Source: Pseudomonadales bacterium (GTDB lineage Bacteria > Pseudomonadota > Gammaproteobacteria > Pseudomonadales > Azotimanducaceae). From it: DNA of 64,000 nucleotides. The position numbers were made by a program, and so were the translations under genes. The notes under the pieces were generated by a model. It did no database searches. It was not told the origin of the DNA and saw only the letters and a program-made list of their open reading frames with translations. Within the stretch, counting starts at the first letter, position 1. Each line of letters begins with the position of its first letter. Positions 14,701 through 22,834 of this stretch are shown here, piece by piece. The stretch is taken from positions 1-64,000 of the forward strand of contig JANQPF010000029.1 in NCBI GenBank assembly GCA_028285415.1. Direction: 5' to 3'.

Positions 14701-16968
14701 ATGGGCGCACTCGACCAGATTCGCGTCATCGACTTCGGCCACTACGTTGCCGGACCGCTCACCGGCATGCTCCTTGCCGATCAGGGGGCTGAAGTGATCA
14801 AAGTCGATCCTCCCGGTGGCGCCGTTTACGACACGCCAGCCAACGCCACCTGGAACCGTGGTAAGAAGAGTATCTGTCTCGATCTGCATGACCCCGATGA
14901 TGCGGCCATAGCGGCAGAACTCATCGCCGGTGCAGACGTCATCATCGAAAACTTTCGTCCCGGCGCGATGGCACGCTTCGGCCTGCACGAAGCATCGTTA
15001 CGAGAACGCAACCCGGGCCTCATCTACAACGCCATGCCGGCGTTCGCCGGGGACGATCCACGCTCGGCAATGCCGGGCTGGGAGGGCGTCGTCTTCGCGG
15101 CGGCAGACGTGTTCCGCCCAATTGCCGAGTACCGCAACATGGTGCAGGTTCTGCACCAACATCCGGCTGAACGCACAGGTCCGCCGGTGTTCACATCAGA
15201 ACCAATCGCCTCCTGTTACGCGGCCATGCTGTCGGCGGTGTACATCACGGCCGCTCTGTACGCGCGCCAGGACAGCGGCAGCGGGCAACGTGTGGAGATC
15301 CCGCTCTTCGACGCGATGCTCCAGGCTGTCGGCGTATTTGCGCTGTCGCGCCTGCCTTTCAAGCCCATCACGACGTCGGCTTTTTCCGGCTTTGATCACC
15401 AGTATCAGTGCCGTGACGGACGCTGGGTCCACATCGTCTGCACCGTGCCGCGTCACGGCGAGACGTTTCTCCGTGACATGGGGCGGGAAGACTTCATCGA
15501 AAAAGGCATGGCATCGCGGGGCCTCGGGGCGAATCCCGCGCTCAATCAAGAGCTCATCGAGTTTCTGACCGAGACGTTTCTAACCCGCGACGCGCAGGCC
15601 TGGGAAGAACACTTCCAGGCGCTCGACATTCCCGGTGTGGCATGCCTGTCGACGGAGGAATGGCTGTCCCACCCCCAGGCAATGCACAGCGACCTCCTGG
15701 CCACCGTCGACGATCCCAGCCTCGGTGCGATGCGCCAGCCCGGACTGCAGGTCAAGATGTCTGCAACACCCGGCGCCATACAGGGCGCAGCACCTGCCCC
15801 GGATCAGCACCGGGAAGAGATTCTGGCTGCAAAGAAACGCACGTTAATGTCGCCGTCAAATCCCGAGCCCAACCAGGGTCTTCCGCTGGCCGGCCTGAAG
15901 GTGCTGGACCTCTGCATCATTCTGGCCGGTCCAACCTGCGGGCGGACGCTCGCCGAACTCGGCGCGGATGTCATCAAGATCGACGATCCCAACCGCGGCG
16001 ACGTGGTTTACCATCACGACATCAACCGCGCGAAGCGCTCGATCCTGCTCGATCTCAAACGCCCTGAGGGACTGGAAATCTTCTGGCAGCTGGTCGCAGA
16101 CGCCGATGTGGTCGTACAGAATTTCCGCAGCGATGTCGTCGCGCGCCTGGGTATCGACTACGAATCCGTCAAAGCACGCAAACCGGACATCATCTATGCC
16201 AGCCTGAATGCCTATGGCGATACCGGTCCGATGGCAGATCAACCCGGATACGAAGAAGCTGCACAAGCCCTCACCGGTATGCAAGTGCGTTTCGGCGGTG
16301 CCGACAAGCCCATCCTCTGGCCCTACGGCGTGGTCAACGACTACGGCACGGGCTACGCCGGCGCGTTTGGCGTCCTGATGGCGCTGGCGGCGCGCCGTCG
16401 CGAGGGCGGCGGTCAGGAGGTTTCCTCCGCGCTTGCGCGTACCGCATGTACGCTGCAATCAGCGCATCTGCAGGACTACGCCGGCAAAGCGTGGGACGAA
16501 CCGCGCGGACCGGACTCCCTGGGCGCGGGTCCAACCCAGCGATTGTATGAGTGCAATGACGGCTGGGTTTTTGTTGGCGCGCACTCCCCGGCTGCCGTCG
16601 CTGATCGCATTGGCATCAGCCACGACGATGCTTTCGAGACAGACCTTGCTCACTGGTGCGCGGGTTTGTCGACGAGTGACGCCGTCGCAAACCTTCGCGG
16701 CGAAGACGTCGGCATTCATGCGCTTACCTGGATGAACGATATAGTGTCGTCCGACACCGTAACGTCGCGCGGGCTCATCGTTGCGCGCGAGCACCAGAAG
16801 CTCGGCATGATGCGCACCACGGGACCCGGACCCTGGCTGTCGCAGTCGGCAAACGAGCCCGGCTGCCCGGCGCCGCTTCCGGGCGCGGATGCCGCATCCA
16901 TCTTCGAGGATCTGGGGCGCGACGATCTCGACGCGTTGGTTGCCAGCGGCGTAGTACGCCTGCCCTGA
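14701..16968 (+). CDS. CoA transferase with two fused CaiB/BaiF (type III) domains
   Basis: A 755-aa tandem protein. Domain 1 (about 1-375) begins LDQIRVIDFGHYVAGPLTGM; domain 2 (about 395-755) begins LAGLKVLDLCIILAGPTCG. Each has the family phrase LG/DQGAEVIKID or VDP. The acyl-accepting Asp of type III transferases is present in domain 1 (D204 in PLFDAMLQ). The aligned position in domain 2 is Arg580 (ALARTA), so only the first half looks catalytic. These enzymes swap CoA between organic acids through an aspartyl-CoA anhydride. The spacing to the toroid gene is 90 nt, and the TRIC channel follows after 6 nt. Confidence 0.88.
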   Translation: MGALDQIRVIDFGHYVAGPLTGMLLADQGAEVIKVDPPGGAVYDTPANATWNRGKKSICLDLHDPDDAAIAAELIAGADVIIENFRPGAMARFGLHEASLRERNPGLIYNAMPAFAGDDPRSAMPGWEGVVFAAADVFRPIAEYRNMVQVLHQHPAERTGPPVFTSEPIASCYAAMLSAVYITAALYARQDSGSGQRVEIPLFDAMLQAVGVFALSRLPFKPITTSAFSGFDHQYQCRDGRWVHIVCTVPRHGETFLRDMGREDFIEKGMASRGLGANPALNQELIEFLTETFLTRDAQAWEEHFQALDIPGVACLSTEEWLSHPQAMHSDLLATVDDPSLGAMRQPGLQVKMSATPGAIQGAAPAPDQHREEILAAKKRTLMSPSNPEPNQGLPLAGLKVLDLCIILAGPTCGRTLAELGADVIKIDDPNRGDVVYHHDINRAKRSILLDLKRPEGLEIFWQLVADADVVVQNFRSDVVARLGIDYESVKARKPDIIYASLNAYGDTGPMADQPGYEEAAQALTGMQVRFGGADKPILWPYGVVNDYGTGYAGAFGVLMALAARRREGGGQEVSSALARTACTLQSAHLQDYAGKAWDEPRGPDSLGAGPTQRLYECNDGWVFVGAHSPAAVADRIGISHDDAFETDLAHWCAGLSTSDAVANLRGEDVGIHALTWMNDIVSSDTVTSRGLIVAREHQKLGMMRTTGPGPWLSQSANEPGCPAPLPGADAASIFEDLGRDDLDALVASGVVRLP

Positions 16969-16974
16969 GCGCCT

Positions 16975-17610
16975 GTGAGCATGGAGATTTCCTGGGTTAC
17001 CGCCCTCGACTACTTCGGGGTATTCGTTTTTGCCGTATCGGGGGCACTGGTTGCCGCGCGTAAACACCTGGACGTGTTCGGCTACCTGGTGCTGGCCCTT
17101 TTCCCCGCTATCGGCGGCGGCACGGTACGCGACATTGTGCTCGACCTGCCCGTCTTCTGGCTCGATTCACCCGTGTACCTCTACATCACCTTCGTCGCCG
17201 CGCTGGGCGTCTTCGTATTCGCCAATCAGCCACACACGATGCGCCGTGCACTCGTCTGGGCGGACGCGCTGGGGCTTTCGATGTTCTGTGTGATCGGTGC
17301 ACACAAGGCAATGGCGCTCGAATACAGTCCCACCATTGCGGTCATTATGGGCGTCGTGACGGCGGTGTTTGGCGGCATGATCCGCGATGTGATTGCCAAC
17401 GAAGTCCCGCTGGTGTTGAAAGCCGAGATCTACGCGACGGCTGCGTTCGCCGGTGCCATCGCGTACGTAACCGCGCAGTTTTTCATGCCGGCAAACATCG
17501 CGATGCTGGCCGGCTTCGGCGTGTGCCTGACGACACGGGCCATGGCAATCCTCTTCAACTGGTCACTACCGGTGCGCACGTTCCGCCAGCCGCCTGATGA
17601 GGGGGCATAA
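16975..17610 (+). CDS. Trimeric intracellular cation (TRIC)-type channel family protein (YicG/UPF0126)
   Basis: A 211-aa membrane protein with two copies of the glycine-rich TRIC/UPF0126 unit. Copy 1 begins DYFGVFVFAVSGALVAARK and includes GGGTVRDIVLD near residues 45-55; copy 2 includes FGGMIRDVIANEVPLV near 122-137. Seven TM helices are expected. Bacterial homologues form K+/Na+-permeable trimeric channels. The GTG at 16975 or the ATG at 16981 may be used. It starts 6 nt after the CoA-transferase stop. Confidence 0.85.
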   Translation: MSMEISWVTALDYFGVFVFAVSGALVAARKHLDVFGYLVLALFPAIGGGTVRDIVLDLPVFWLDSPVYLYITFVAALGVFVFANQPHTMRRALVWADALGLSMFCVIGAHKAMALEYSPTIAVIMGVVTAVFGGMIRDVIANEVPLVLKAEIYATAAFAGAIAYVTAQFFMPANIAMLAGFGVCLTTRAMAILFNWSLPVRTFRQPPDEGA

Positions 17611-17637
17611 AAAAGCCCGGGGGTGTTGCCCCCGGGC
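17609..17637 (-). terminator. Intrinsic terminator for the minus-strand MFS operon
   Basis: A 9-bp perfect stem (GCCCGGGGG at 17615-17623 with CCCCCGGGC at 17629-17637) and a 5-nt loop. On the minus strand it is followed by six T (17614-17609). On the plus strand no T-run follows, so it serves the MFS/63-aa transcript. It abuts the TRIC stop codon. Confidence 0.85.
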
Positions 17638-17700
17638 AATGGACCTATAGGTAGGCGCGCAATCGCTTGGGGACGATCGCGCGATTCAGGTCCGAGGCTA

Positions 17701-17892
17701 TCAGTAGTAGCCGGTCAAGTTCATCAGATGCGCCCACTCCAGCATGCGGGACTTGCGAGCCTCCAGCTCGACCAGCTCCAACTGGCCGCCGGAGCCGGGA
17801 ATCATCCGCAGCTGGTATTCGACGCCTTCCTTGCGTCGGGCATGAGCGCGAGCAGTCCGGTTTCTGACTGCTTCAATTTCATATCTGTTCAT
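17701..17892 (-). CDS. Small hypothetical protein (63 aa)
   Basis: I start at the ATG at 17892 because GAGGAGGTCAGC precedes it. The product MNRYEIEAVRNRTARAHAR... is a charged, mostly helical protein ending MLEWAHLMNLTGYY. No family is recognised. It lies 14 nt after the MFS stop and before a strong minus-strand terminator, so it is the last gene of the MFS transcript. Confidence 0.65.
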   Translation of the reverse strand: MNRYEIEAVRNRTARAHARRKEGVEYQLRMIPGSGGQLELVELEARKSRMLEWAHLMNLTGYY

Positions 17893-17906
17893 GCTGACCT
17901 CCTCGC

Positions 17907-19130
17907 CTAGTTCTCGACACATTTCATCGACTGCGGCGCCGGATCGGCACGCACAGCCATCATCAGCGGCACGATCAGAGTGATAAAAATCACCAGCGTG
18001 ACGCCCACCAGCAGAGCCAGCGTGGTACCCATGCCCCATAGGTCATAGGCGTAACCCACCACCGGCCCCGTCAGTACGAACGCTCCCCTGAAGCCGAAGC
18101 TTGCGAGCGAGTTCGCCGTCGCGCGAAACTCGCTGGGGACGCGTTTATTCAGCGCATCGCGCAGAATCACGAGACCAAATCCGCGCGCCAGGAAGAACGT
18201 GCTGCTGGCTACGAGCCCGCCGATGACTCCGAAGAGCTCGAGCCCGGCATAGCCAACCGCGGGTGCCAGTCCCATGAAGAGCAGCACCCCACGGGGACCT
18301 ACCGCATCTTCGAAGCGGTGTGCCCAGCGCCCCGCAAACGCGGCGAGGAGCGTGAGTGCACCCCAGATCCAACCGAAGTGAGCGAGCGCAATACCCTGCT
18401 GCTCCCAGACTTTCTGCAGGAGCCAGACGGCATAGAACGTCGTGAGGCTCCAAACCGACAGCGCAAGAAACACCAGCCGAAGCACGCTCGAGTGCCCCGC
18501 GAGATAGCGCAGTATCCGTGCCATGTTCGCCGCGTGGCCGGCCTGCTCCAGACGCTCACCCGGCGGCTCGACCAGCCGCAGAACCAGAAGCACCGGAATC
18601 CAGCCGATGGCTACCTGGACGTAAACGAGCTCTTCGAACGTGGCGTAAAGCAACACGATTGTGCACACCACCCCCGCGCAGGCCTCCGAAAACGTCCGTG
18701 CGCTGTAAAGTTTGCCAACTACCTGGCGCTGCTCCTCCTCATCACGGCCGAGCGCAAGCTCCGTGTCATAGAGCATTGCGAGATCCGCACCCGAGATCAT
18801 CGAATGGGCAAGCCCGAGAAATATCTCGAAGAGCGCCAGCGTCCAGAAACCTTCGGCAATCAGCAGAAACGAGTGTCCGATCGCACCGAGGATGGCCCCC
18901 ACGACCAGCGTGTTCTTGCGGCCGAGCAGATCCGCGACGTACCCCGAGGGCACTTCGGTAATCAGCACCACCAACCCGAACAGCGCCTGCAGGCTGAAGA
19001 CGTCCGACATGGACAGTCCCTTGCTCGAAAAGAAAGGCACTGCCACGGGGATGATCACCAGGAACACCTGGAAAAATCCCACGACCAACGTGCGGAACAC
19101 GTTGCGACTGAGTCTTTCTTGATAAGTCAT
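17907..19130 (-). CDS. MFS transporter
   Basis: A 407-aa major facilitator protein with about 12 transmembrane helices. The helix 2-3 loop has the family motif GYVADLLGRKNTLVVG near residues 62-77 (G-x-x-x-D-x-x-G-R-K). The second half ends with the usual hydrophobic helix VGVTLVIFITLIVPLMMA. It is a likely drug/proton or metabolite transporter, substrate unknown. AGGAAGAAAG precedes the start. A terminator with T-runs on both sides lies 47 nt upstream, separating it from a tiny unit at 19240-19395. Confidence 0.85.
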   Translation of the reverse strand: MTYQERLSRNVFRTLVVGFFQVFLVIIPVAVPFFSSKGLSMSDVFSLQALFGLVVLITEVPSGYVADLLGRKNTLVVGAILGAIGHSFLLIAEGFWTLALFEIFLGLAHSMISGADLAMLYDTELALGRDEEEQRQVVGKLYSARTFSEACAGVVCTIVLLYATFEELVYVQVAIGWIPVLLVLRLVEPPGERLEQAGHAANMARILRYLAGHSSVLRLVFLALSVWSLTTFYAVWLLQKVWEQQGIALAHFGWIWGALTLLAAFAGRWAHRFEDAVGPRGVLLFMGLAPAVGYAGLELFGVIGGLVASSTFFLARGFGLVILRDALNKRVPSEFRATANSLASFGFRGAFVLTGPVVGYAYDLWGMGTTLALLVGVTLVIFITLIVPLMMAVRADPAPQSMKCVEN

Positions 19131-19177
19131 CTTTCTTCCTTGCTTCCTCGTTCGTCAAAAACGAACACCCCAAAACG

Positions 19178-19213
19178 AAAAAACCCCGAAGGCTTGTGGC
19201 TCTTCGGGGTTTT
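19178..19213 (-). terminator. Intrinsic terminator ending the 51-codon transcription unit
   Basis: AAAACCCCGAAG (19180-19191) pairs with CTTCGGGGTTTT (19202-19213) around a 10-nt loop. A/T runs flank both sides, so it could work in both directions. Only minus-strand genes border it. It therefore ends the small unit at 19240-19395, or acts as an attenuator in front of the MFS gene (start 19130). Confidence 0.8.
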
Positions 19214-19239
19214 CGCGTTCGACTGATATCGTCAAATAG

Positions 19240-19395
19240 CTACCTTAAAGAGCCTCCCGGTTCATGCGCGATGAAATCCTTCTGCGGCATTTCGACCGAG
19301 ACTGCGTACGGAAGTGAACCGAGCACGCACGCACCGCCGCGCAGGGACAGTACGTCCACGCGGAGGGTGTTGGTGTTGGTCCAGTTCCAATTCAT
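19240..19395 (-). CDS. Small ORF, 51 aa, isolated transcription unit
   Basis: This ORF begins MNWNWTNTNTLRVDVLSLRG and ends HEPGGSLR, with a TAG stop at 19240-19242. Nearly all codons end in G or C, like the genes around it, which favours real translation. A promoter-like pair lies at 19435-19463, a purine-rich AGAAGAAG lies about 12 nt before the ATG, and a strong terminator begins 27 nt after the stop. Trp codons at positions 3 and 5 recall leader peptides, but no trp genes are near. No family is recognised; an RNA-only function for the transcript is also possible. The rest of the 395-base gap between 19131 and 19525 shows nothing else. Confidence 0.5.
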   Translation of the reverse strand: MNWNWTNTNTLRVDVLSLRGGACVLGSLPYAVSVEMPQKDFIAHEPGGSLR

Positions 19396-19434
19396 GTTCT
19401 TAAACGCTTCTTCTCGTGAGTTGAGAGGGCGCGC

Positions 19435-19463
19435 ATCTTGCGCCTCATGCGAGCCGTTGTCAA
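19435..19463 (-). promoter_or_regulatory. Putative sigma-70 promoter of the 51-aa unit
   Basis: On the minus strand TTGACA (19463-19458) is followed after 17 nt by CAAGAT (19440-19435). The -35 is a perfect match; the -10 matches three of six bases. Transcription would begin near 19428, giving a leader of about 30 nt. Confidence 0.4.
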
Positions 19464-19525
19464 CGAAGAGGGGACAAATTTGTTATGAATTTTGTGCAAC
19501 ACGCCGCAAAGTCCGCTGCCTGGCG

Positions 19526-19852
19526 CTACTGCAGACTTGTTTTCCAACGCTCCGCCCAGTCGTTGAGACGCGACAGTTCCTTGCCGAGCGCAACGCCGGA
19601 AGAGGTCAGCCCGTACCCATCGTCATCGGCATCCACTATCTCCAGCGTGCGCAGCTGTTTGAGCCGCTGATTGAGTAACGTGGGAGACACGCCGTCACAA
19701 CGTGCCTGCAGTTCCCGGAATCTGAGGCGCTCTGCCCTGAGCTCCCAGAGAATGCGCAGCACCCAGCGCTGCCCGAGCACGTCCAGGAGCACCATGATAG
19801 GACGGCCCGAAGACGAGCCACGTGCCGGCTGACCCGGCGTTTTGATTGTCAT
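19526..19852 (-). CDS. HxlR-family winged-helix transcriptional regulator
   Basis: A 108-aa HxlR/MarR-like regulator. Signature phrases are VLDVLGQRWVLRILWELR near residues 23-40, LRFRELQARCDGVSPTLLNQRLKQL near 43-67 (recognition helix and wing), and YGLTSSGVALGKEL near 79-92. These proteins often sense electrophiles, aldehydes or redox change. It is divergent from the AhpD-like gene, and two palindromes lie in the 112 bp between them, so it probably controls both genes. Confidence 0.9.
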   Translation of the reverse strand: MTIKTPGQPARGSSSGRPIMVLLDVLGQRWVLRILWELRAERLRFRELQARCDGVSPTLLNQRLKQLRTLEIVDADDDGYGLTSSGVALGKELSRLNDWAERWKTSLQ

Positions 19853-19871
19853 TCTGCCCCTTTAGCCAGAG

Positions 19872-19892
19872 TTGCTACATTTTATGTAGCAA
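19872..19892. promoter_or_regulatory. HxlR operator palindrome 1
   Basis: Perfect inverted repeat: TTGCTACA at 19872-19879, 5-bp spacer, TGTAGCAA at 19885-19892. A second copy of the core GCTACA-N5-TGTAGC lies 51 bp to the right, about five helical turns. Both sit between divergent HxlR and AhpD-like genes. Confidence 0.75.
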
Positions 19893-19924
19893 TCCTCTTG
19901 CGTCTGTTGTACCCTTCTCTAAAC

Positions 19925-19941
19925 GCTACATATTTTGTAGC
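19925..19941. promoter_or_regulatory. HxlR operator palindrome 2
   Basis: Inverted repeat GCTACA (19925-19930) and TGTAGC (19936-19941) with a 5-bp AT-rich spacer. Same core as the site at 19872-19892. It ends 23 bp before the start codon of the AhpD-like gene, a position suited to repression. Confidence 0.75.
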
Positions 19942-19964
19942 AATCACACAGCAAAGGAAAGTAA

Positions 19965-20525
19965 ATGTACCGCCTCGACCCGATTGATCCGCCCTTCAGC
20001 GGCGACGTCAGCGCCACCCTCGCAGGCTACCCACAGCGCAACGGCTACGTGCTGAAGCTCTTCCGCGTCTTCGCGAACAGCCTCAGATTTCTCAAAAAGG
20101 GCACACTGAACCTGCTGGACAAAGACAGCCCGCTCACGCTCCGCCAGCGCGAGCTCGTCATCCTGCGCACCTGCGCCAACAATCGGTGTGAGTACGAATG
20201 GGGTGTCCACGTCGGCGCATTTGCCGGCGCGGCAGGCTTCGACCGCGCACATAGCGAAGATACGGCGCGAACGCGCACGGACGTATCTTTGTGGAGCGCT
20301 GAGGAGCAGCTGCTGCTGGACGCGGTTGACGCGCTCTGCGCAACCGGCACGCTCGATGACCACTTGAAAGCACGCTTTCAGACCGCCTGGGACGCCGCGC
20401 AGCAGCTCGAAATCCTGGCGCTCTGCGGCAACTACCACACGATCAGCTTCGTGGCGAACGTGTCACGTGTGACGAGCGAAGATTTCGCCGTCAGTTTCCC
20501 ACCCGATCCATCGCCTCTTGAATGA
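19965..20525 (+). CDS. Carboxymuconolactone decarboxylase / AhpD-like family protein
   Basis: A 186-aa, all-helical CMD-fold protein. The core [27 protein letters not shown] lies at about residues 57-83. The usual CxxC is replaced by Cys75-Glu-Tyr-Glu78-Trp-x-x-His82, the form common in non-AhpD members of the family. Such proteins act in peroxide or aromatic-ring metabolism; the exact role is unknown. It is under probable control of the divergent HxlR regulator. Its 3' end overlaps the convergent pyrophosphatase gene by 35 nt. Confidence 0.83.
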   Translation: MYRLDPIDPPFSGDVSATLAGYPQRNGYVLKLFRVFANSLRFLKKGTLNLLDKDSPLTLRQRELVILRTCANNRCEYEWGVHVGAFAGAAGFDRAHSEDTARTRTDVSLWSAEEQLLLDAVDALCATGTLDDHLKARFQTAWDAAQQLEILALCGNYHTISFVANVSRVTSEDFAVSFPPDPSPLE

Positions 20526-21018
20526 GCTCGCGCGCAAGCGCCGCGTCACCCCAGCCTTCAATCTCGACCCACTTGCCGTCTTCGAGATCTTTGTAACGCT
20601 CGAAAAAATGGGAGATCTGGTCCAGCGTGATCTGCGGCAGATCATCCACTTCCACGACGTTCTCGTAGCGGCGGGTGAGCTTGTTGGAAGGCACGGCAAT
20701 CACCTTCTCGTCGCCGCCCGACTCGTCTTTCATGAGAAGCACGCCGATCGGCCGACAGTTCAGTACCGCACCCGGGGTGATCGCCCGGGTGCTCGCAACC
20801 AGCACGTCGATGGGATCGCCATCGTCCGAAAGCGTATGCGGAACAAAGCCGTAGTTCCCCGGATAGCGCATGGAGGTGTAGAGGAAGCGATCGACAAACA
20901 GCGCACCCGACGCTTTGTCCATTTCATACTTGATGGGCTCACCACCCACGGGCACCTCGATAATGACATTCACATCATTGGGCGCGTCGAAGCCCACCTC
21001 AATGGCGTCTAACTGCAT
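20491..21018 (-). CDS. ppa: Inorganic pyrophosphatase (family I)
   Basis: A 175-aa soluble pyrophosphatase, the normal size for the bacterial family I enzyme. The metal-binding signature [10 protein letters not shown] is at about residues 65-74, with the upstream YEMDK and [10 protein letters not shown] also conserved and EGWG near the C-terminus. It hydrolyses diphosphate to drive biosynthesis. It stands alone on the minus strand and overlaps the convergent AhpD-like gene. Confidence 0.95.
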   Translation of the reverse strand: MQLDAIEVGFDAPNDVNVIIEVPVGGEPIKYEMDKASGALFVDRFLYTSMRYPGNYGFVPHTLSDDGDPIDVLVASTRAITPGAVLNCRPIGVLLMKDESGGDEKVIAVPSNKLTRRYENVVEVDDLPQITLDQISHFFERYKDLEDGKWVEIEGWGDAALARELIQEAMDRVGN

Positions 21019-21047
21019 CGTCCTTTAGGTCCGTCTGGAAAAGATGC

Positions 21048-21701
21048 TCAGTATTTTAACTGAGGCATGAACTCTCCGCGCCCCTCTGGCGTGATATCGA
21101 AGAAATGCCAGAGCGGCCAGAGCATGTCGACGTGACGCGGATGAAAATTGGAGGGCGCAAAGAACATCTCGGATGTCCAGAAATGGCGGATCTCGCCGTC
21201 GCGTTTGACGAACACGTTGCACACAGGTACCTGCGCGCCGTTCGGCATTTCCGTGTGATAGTCGCTTGGAAAGGTGTTGTTTGCGGCCGACACGAACGGC
21301 ACGTCCTGCCAGCCTCGCGCGGCGAAGAGCTTGGCGAGCGGAGCAATGCCGTTGCGTGCAACAACGGTGAGCGCAGCACGCTGATTGATGTGCTCGAGCT
21401 GGCCGCTGAGGCTGTCCAGAAACGCGCTGCACATCGGACAGGGCGCCTCGGCGCCGGCGCCAAACATGTAGCCGTACAAAATCAGCGTGCCGTGATCGCC
21501 GAACAGCTCCGCCAGCGTCACGGGTCCATCGACGCCGTCGAACGTGTAGTTTGCGACCGTCCCGCCGAGCGGCAGCGCGCGTCTGAGATCTGCCACCGCT
21601 TCGATCTGATCGCGCAGCGCCATCTCCGCTTCCAGAAGCTCATCGCGGGCGGCCCGGTACTCGTCAGTTTCGTTGGGAAAGCGAAATTCGTGCTGGCTCA
21701 T
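21048..21701 (-). CDS. DUF899 family thioredoxin-fold protein
   Basis: A 217-aa protein of the DUF899 family. The N-terminal helix is EYRAARDELLEAEMALRDQIEAVADLRRALPLGG, a stretch typical of this family. The thioredoxin-like part includes ILYGYMFGAGAEAPCPMCS (Cys-x-x-Cys at residues 88 and 91), then TVVARNGIAPLAKLFAARGW and HFWTSEMFF. Function is unknown; a thiol-redox role is plausible from the CPMC pair. The start ATG follows AGGAGAAGAC. Confidence 0.85.
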   Translation of the reverse strand: MSQHEFRFPNETDEYRAARDELLEAEMALRDQIEAVADLRRALPLGGTVANYTFDGVDGPVTLAELFGDHGTLILYGYMFGAGAEAPCPMCSAFLDSLSGQLEHINQRAALTVVARNGIAPLAKLFAARGWQDVPFVSAANNTFPSDYHTEMPNGAQVPVCNVFVKRDGEIRHFWTSEMFFAPSNFHPRHVDMLWPLWHFFDITPEGRGEFMPQLKY

Positions 21702-21771
21702 GTCTTCTCCTCACAGGTGGTCACTGAGTAGACGAAACAATGCGGTAGTTTCGGACATCCGCTGAGCTTGG

Positions 21772-22830
21772 CTAGTCCTCCAATCCCAGCACCCTTCTGT
21801 TCATCGCAGCATCCACGCCGCTCGACGCGAAGTCGTCAAACGCTTTGTCCGTGACCCGTATGATGTGATCGCGAATGAACTGAGCCCCCTCTCGCGCGCC
21901 GTCTTCCTGGTGCTTGAGGCAACACTCCCATTCGAGCACCGCCCAGCCTGCGTAGTCGTAACCAGCAAGCTTCGAGAAAATGGCTTTGAAGTCGATCTGC
22001 CCGTCACCCAGCGAGCGAAACCGGCCCGGGCGCTCGAGCCAGTCCTGATAGCCGCCGTACACCCCCGCTCTGCCCGTCGGGTTGAACTCGGCATCCTTGA
22101 CGTGAAACATCTTGATCCGCTCGTGATAAATATCGATGAAGCTCAGATAGTCGAGCTGCTGCAGCACAAAATGGCTGGGGTCGTAGAGGATGTTGGCGCG
22201 CGGATGGCCGTCGACCGCATCGAGGAAGCGCTCGAAAGTCACCCCATCGTGCAGGTCTTCGCCCGGGTGGATCTCGTAGCACACGTTCACCCCGCACTCT
22301 TCATGCGCATCGAGAATGGGCCGCCAGCGGCGCGCAAGCTCCGCAAAACCGGCTTCCACCAGGCCCGGTGAGCGCTGCGGCCAGGGATACATCATCGGCC
22401 AGAGCAGCGCGCCGGAGAAGGACACCTGCTCGGTCAGCCCGAGATTGGCGCTCGCCTTAGCCGCGAGCGTCACCTGCTGAATGGCCCACTCGGTTCGCGC
22501 GCGGGGATTGCCGCGGACCTCCGGTGCGGCAAACCCGTCAAAAAGCTCGTTGTAGGCCGGGTGCACCGCCACCAGCTGCCCTTCGAGATGCGTCGAGAGC
22601 TCGGTGATGACCACGCCCTGAGCCTCCACCCGGCCTTTCAACTCGTCGCAGTAGTCCTGGCTCTCCGCGGCCTGAGCAACGTCAATGAAGGCCGGATTAC
22701 CGATGGGCACCTGGATGCCCACAAAACCGAGATCTGCCGCCCACTTCGCCATCGCCTCGATATTGTTGAACGGATCTTCGTCCGCCATGAACTGGGCAAG
22801 AAAGATGGCCGGACCCTGCAACGTTCGCAT
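21772..22830 (-). CDS. Sugar phosphate isomerase/epimerase (xylose isomerase-like TIM barrel)
   Basis: A 352-aa AP-endonuclease-2/xylose-isomerase-like barrel. Metal-ligand segments are CYEIHPGED near residues 188-196, ILYDPSHFVLQ near 213-223, MFHVKDAEF near 240-248, and AVLEWECC near 300-307. I start at the ATG at 22830, which has AGGAGTGAGAGT before it. It lies 4 nt after the stop of the Gfo/Idh/MocA gene, so the two form an operon. Such pairs usually convert sugars or inositols; the substrate is unknown. Confidence 0.85.
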   Translation of the reverse strand: MRTLQGPAIFLAQFMADEDPFNNIEAMAKWAADLGFVGIQVPIGNPAFIDVAQAAESQDYCDELKGRVEAQGVVITELSTHLEGQLVAVHPAYNELFDGFAAPEVRGNPRARTEWAIQQVTLAAKASANLGLTEQVSFSGALLWPMMYPWPQRSPGLVEAGFAELARRWRPILDAHEECGVNVCYEIHPGEDLHDGVTFERFLDAVDGHPRANILYDPSHFVLQQLDYLSFIDIYHERIKMFHVKDAEFNPTGRAGVYGGYQDWLERPGRFRSLGDGQIDFKAIFSKLAGYDYAGWAVLEWECCLKHQEDGAREGAQFIRDHIIRVTDKAFDDFASSGVDAAMNRRVLGLED

Positions 22831-22834
22831 ACTC

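Noticed and set aside
17609-17637. Hairpin considered as a terminator for the TRIC gene (plus strand)
   Set aside because: The T-run is present only on the minus strand; the plus strand continues AATGGACC after the stem.
18318-19226. 302-codon plus-strand frame opposite the MFS gene
   Set aside because: MFS on the minus strand shows proper TM periodicity and the GxxxDxxGRK loop; the plus frame is hydrophilic and unfamiliar, and runs into a terminator hairpin.
19240-19395. Trp attenuation leader peptide
   Set aside because: Two early Trp codons and a terminator fit, but no antiterminator alternative structure was seen and no trp biosynthesis gene is downstream.
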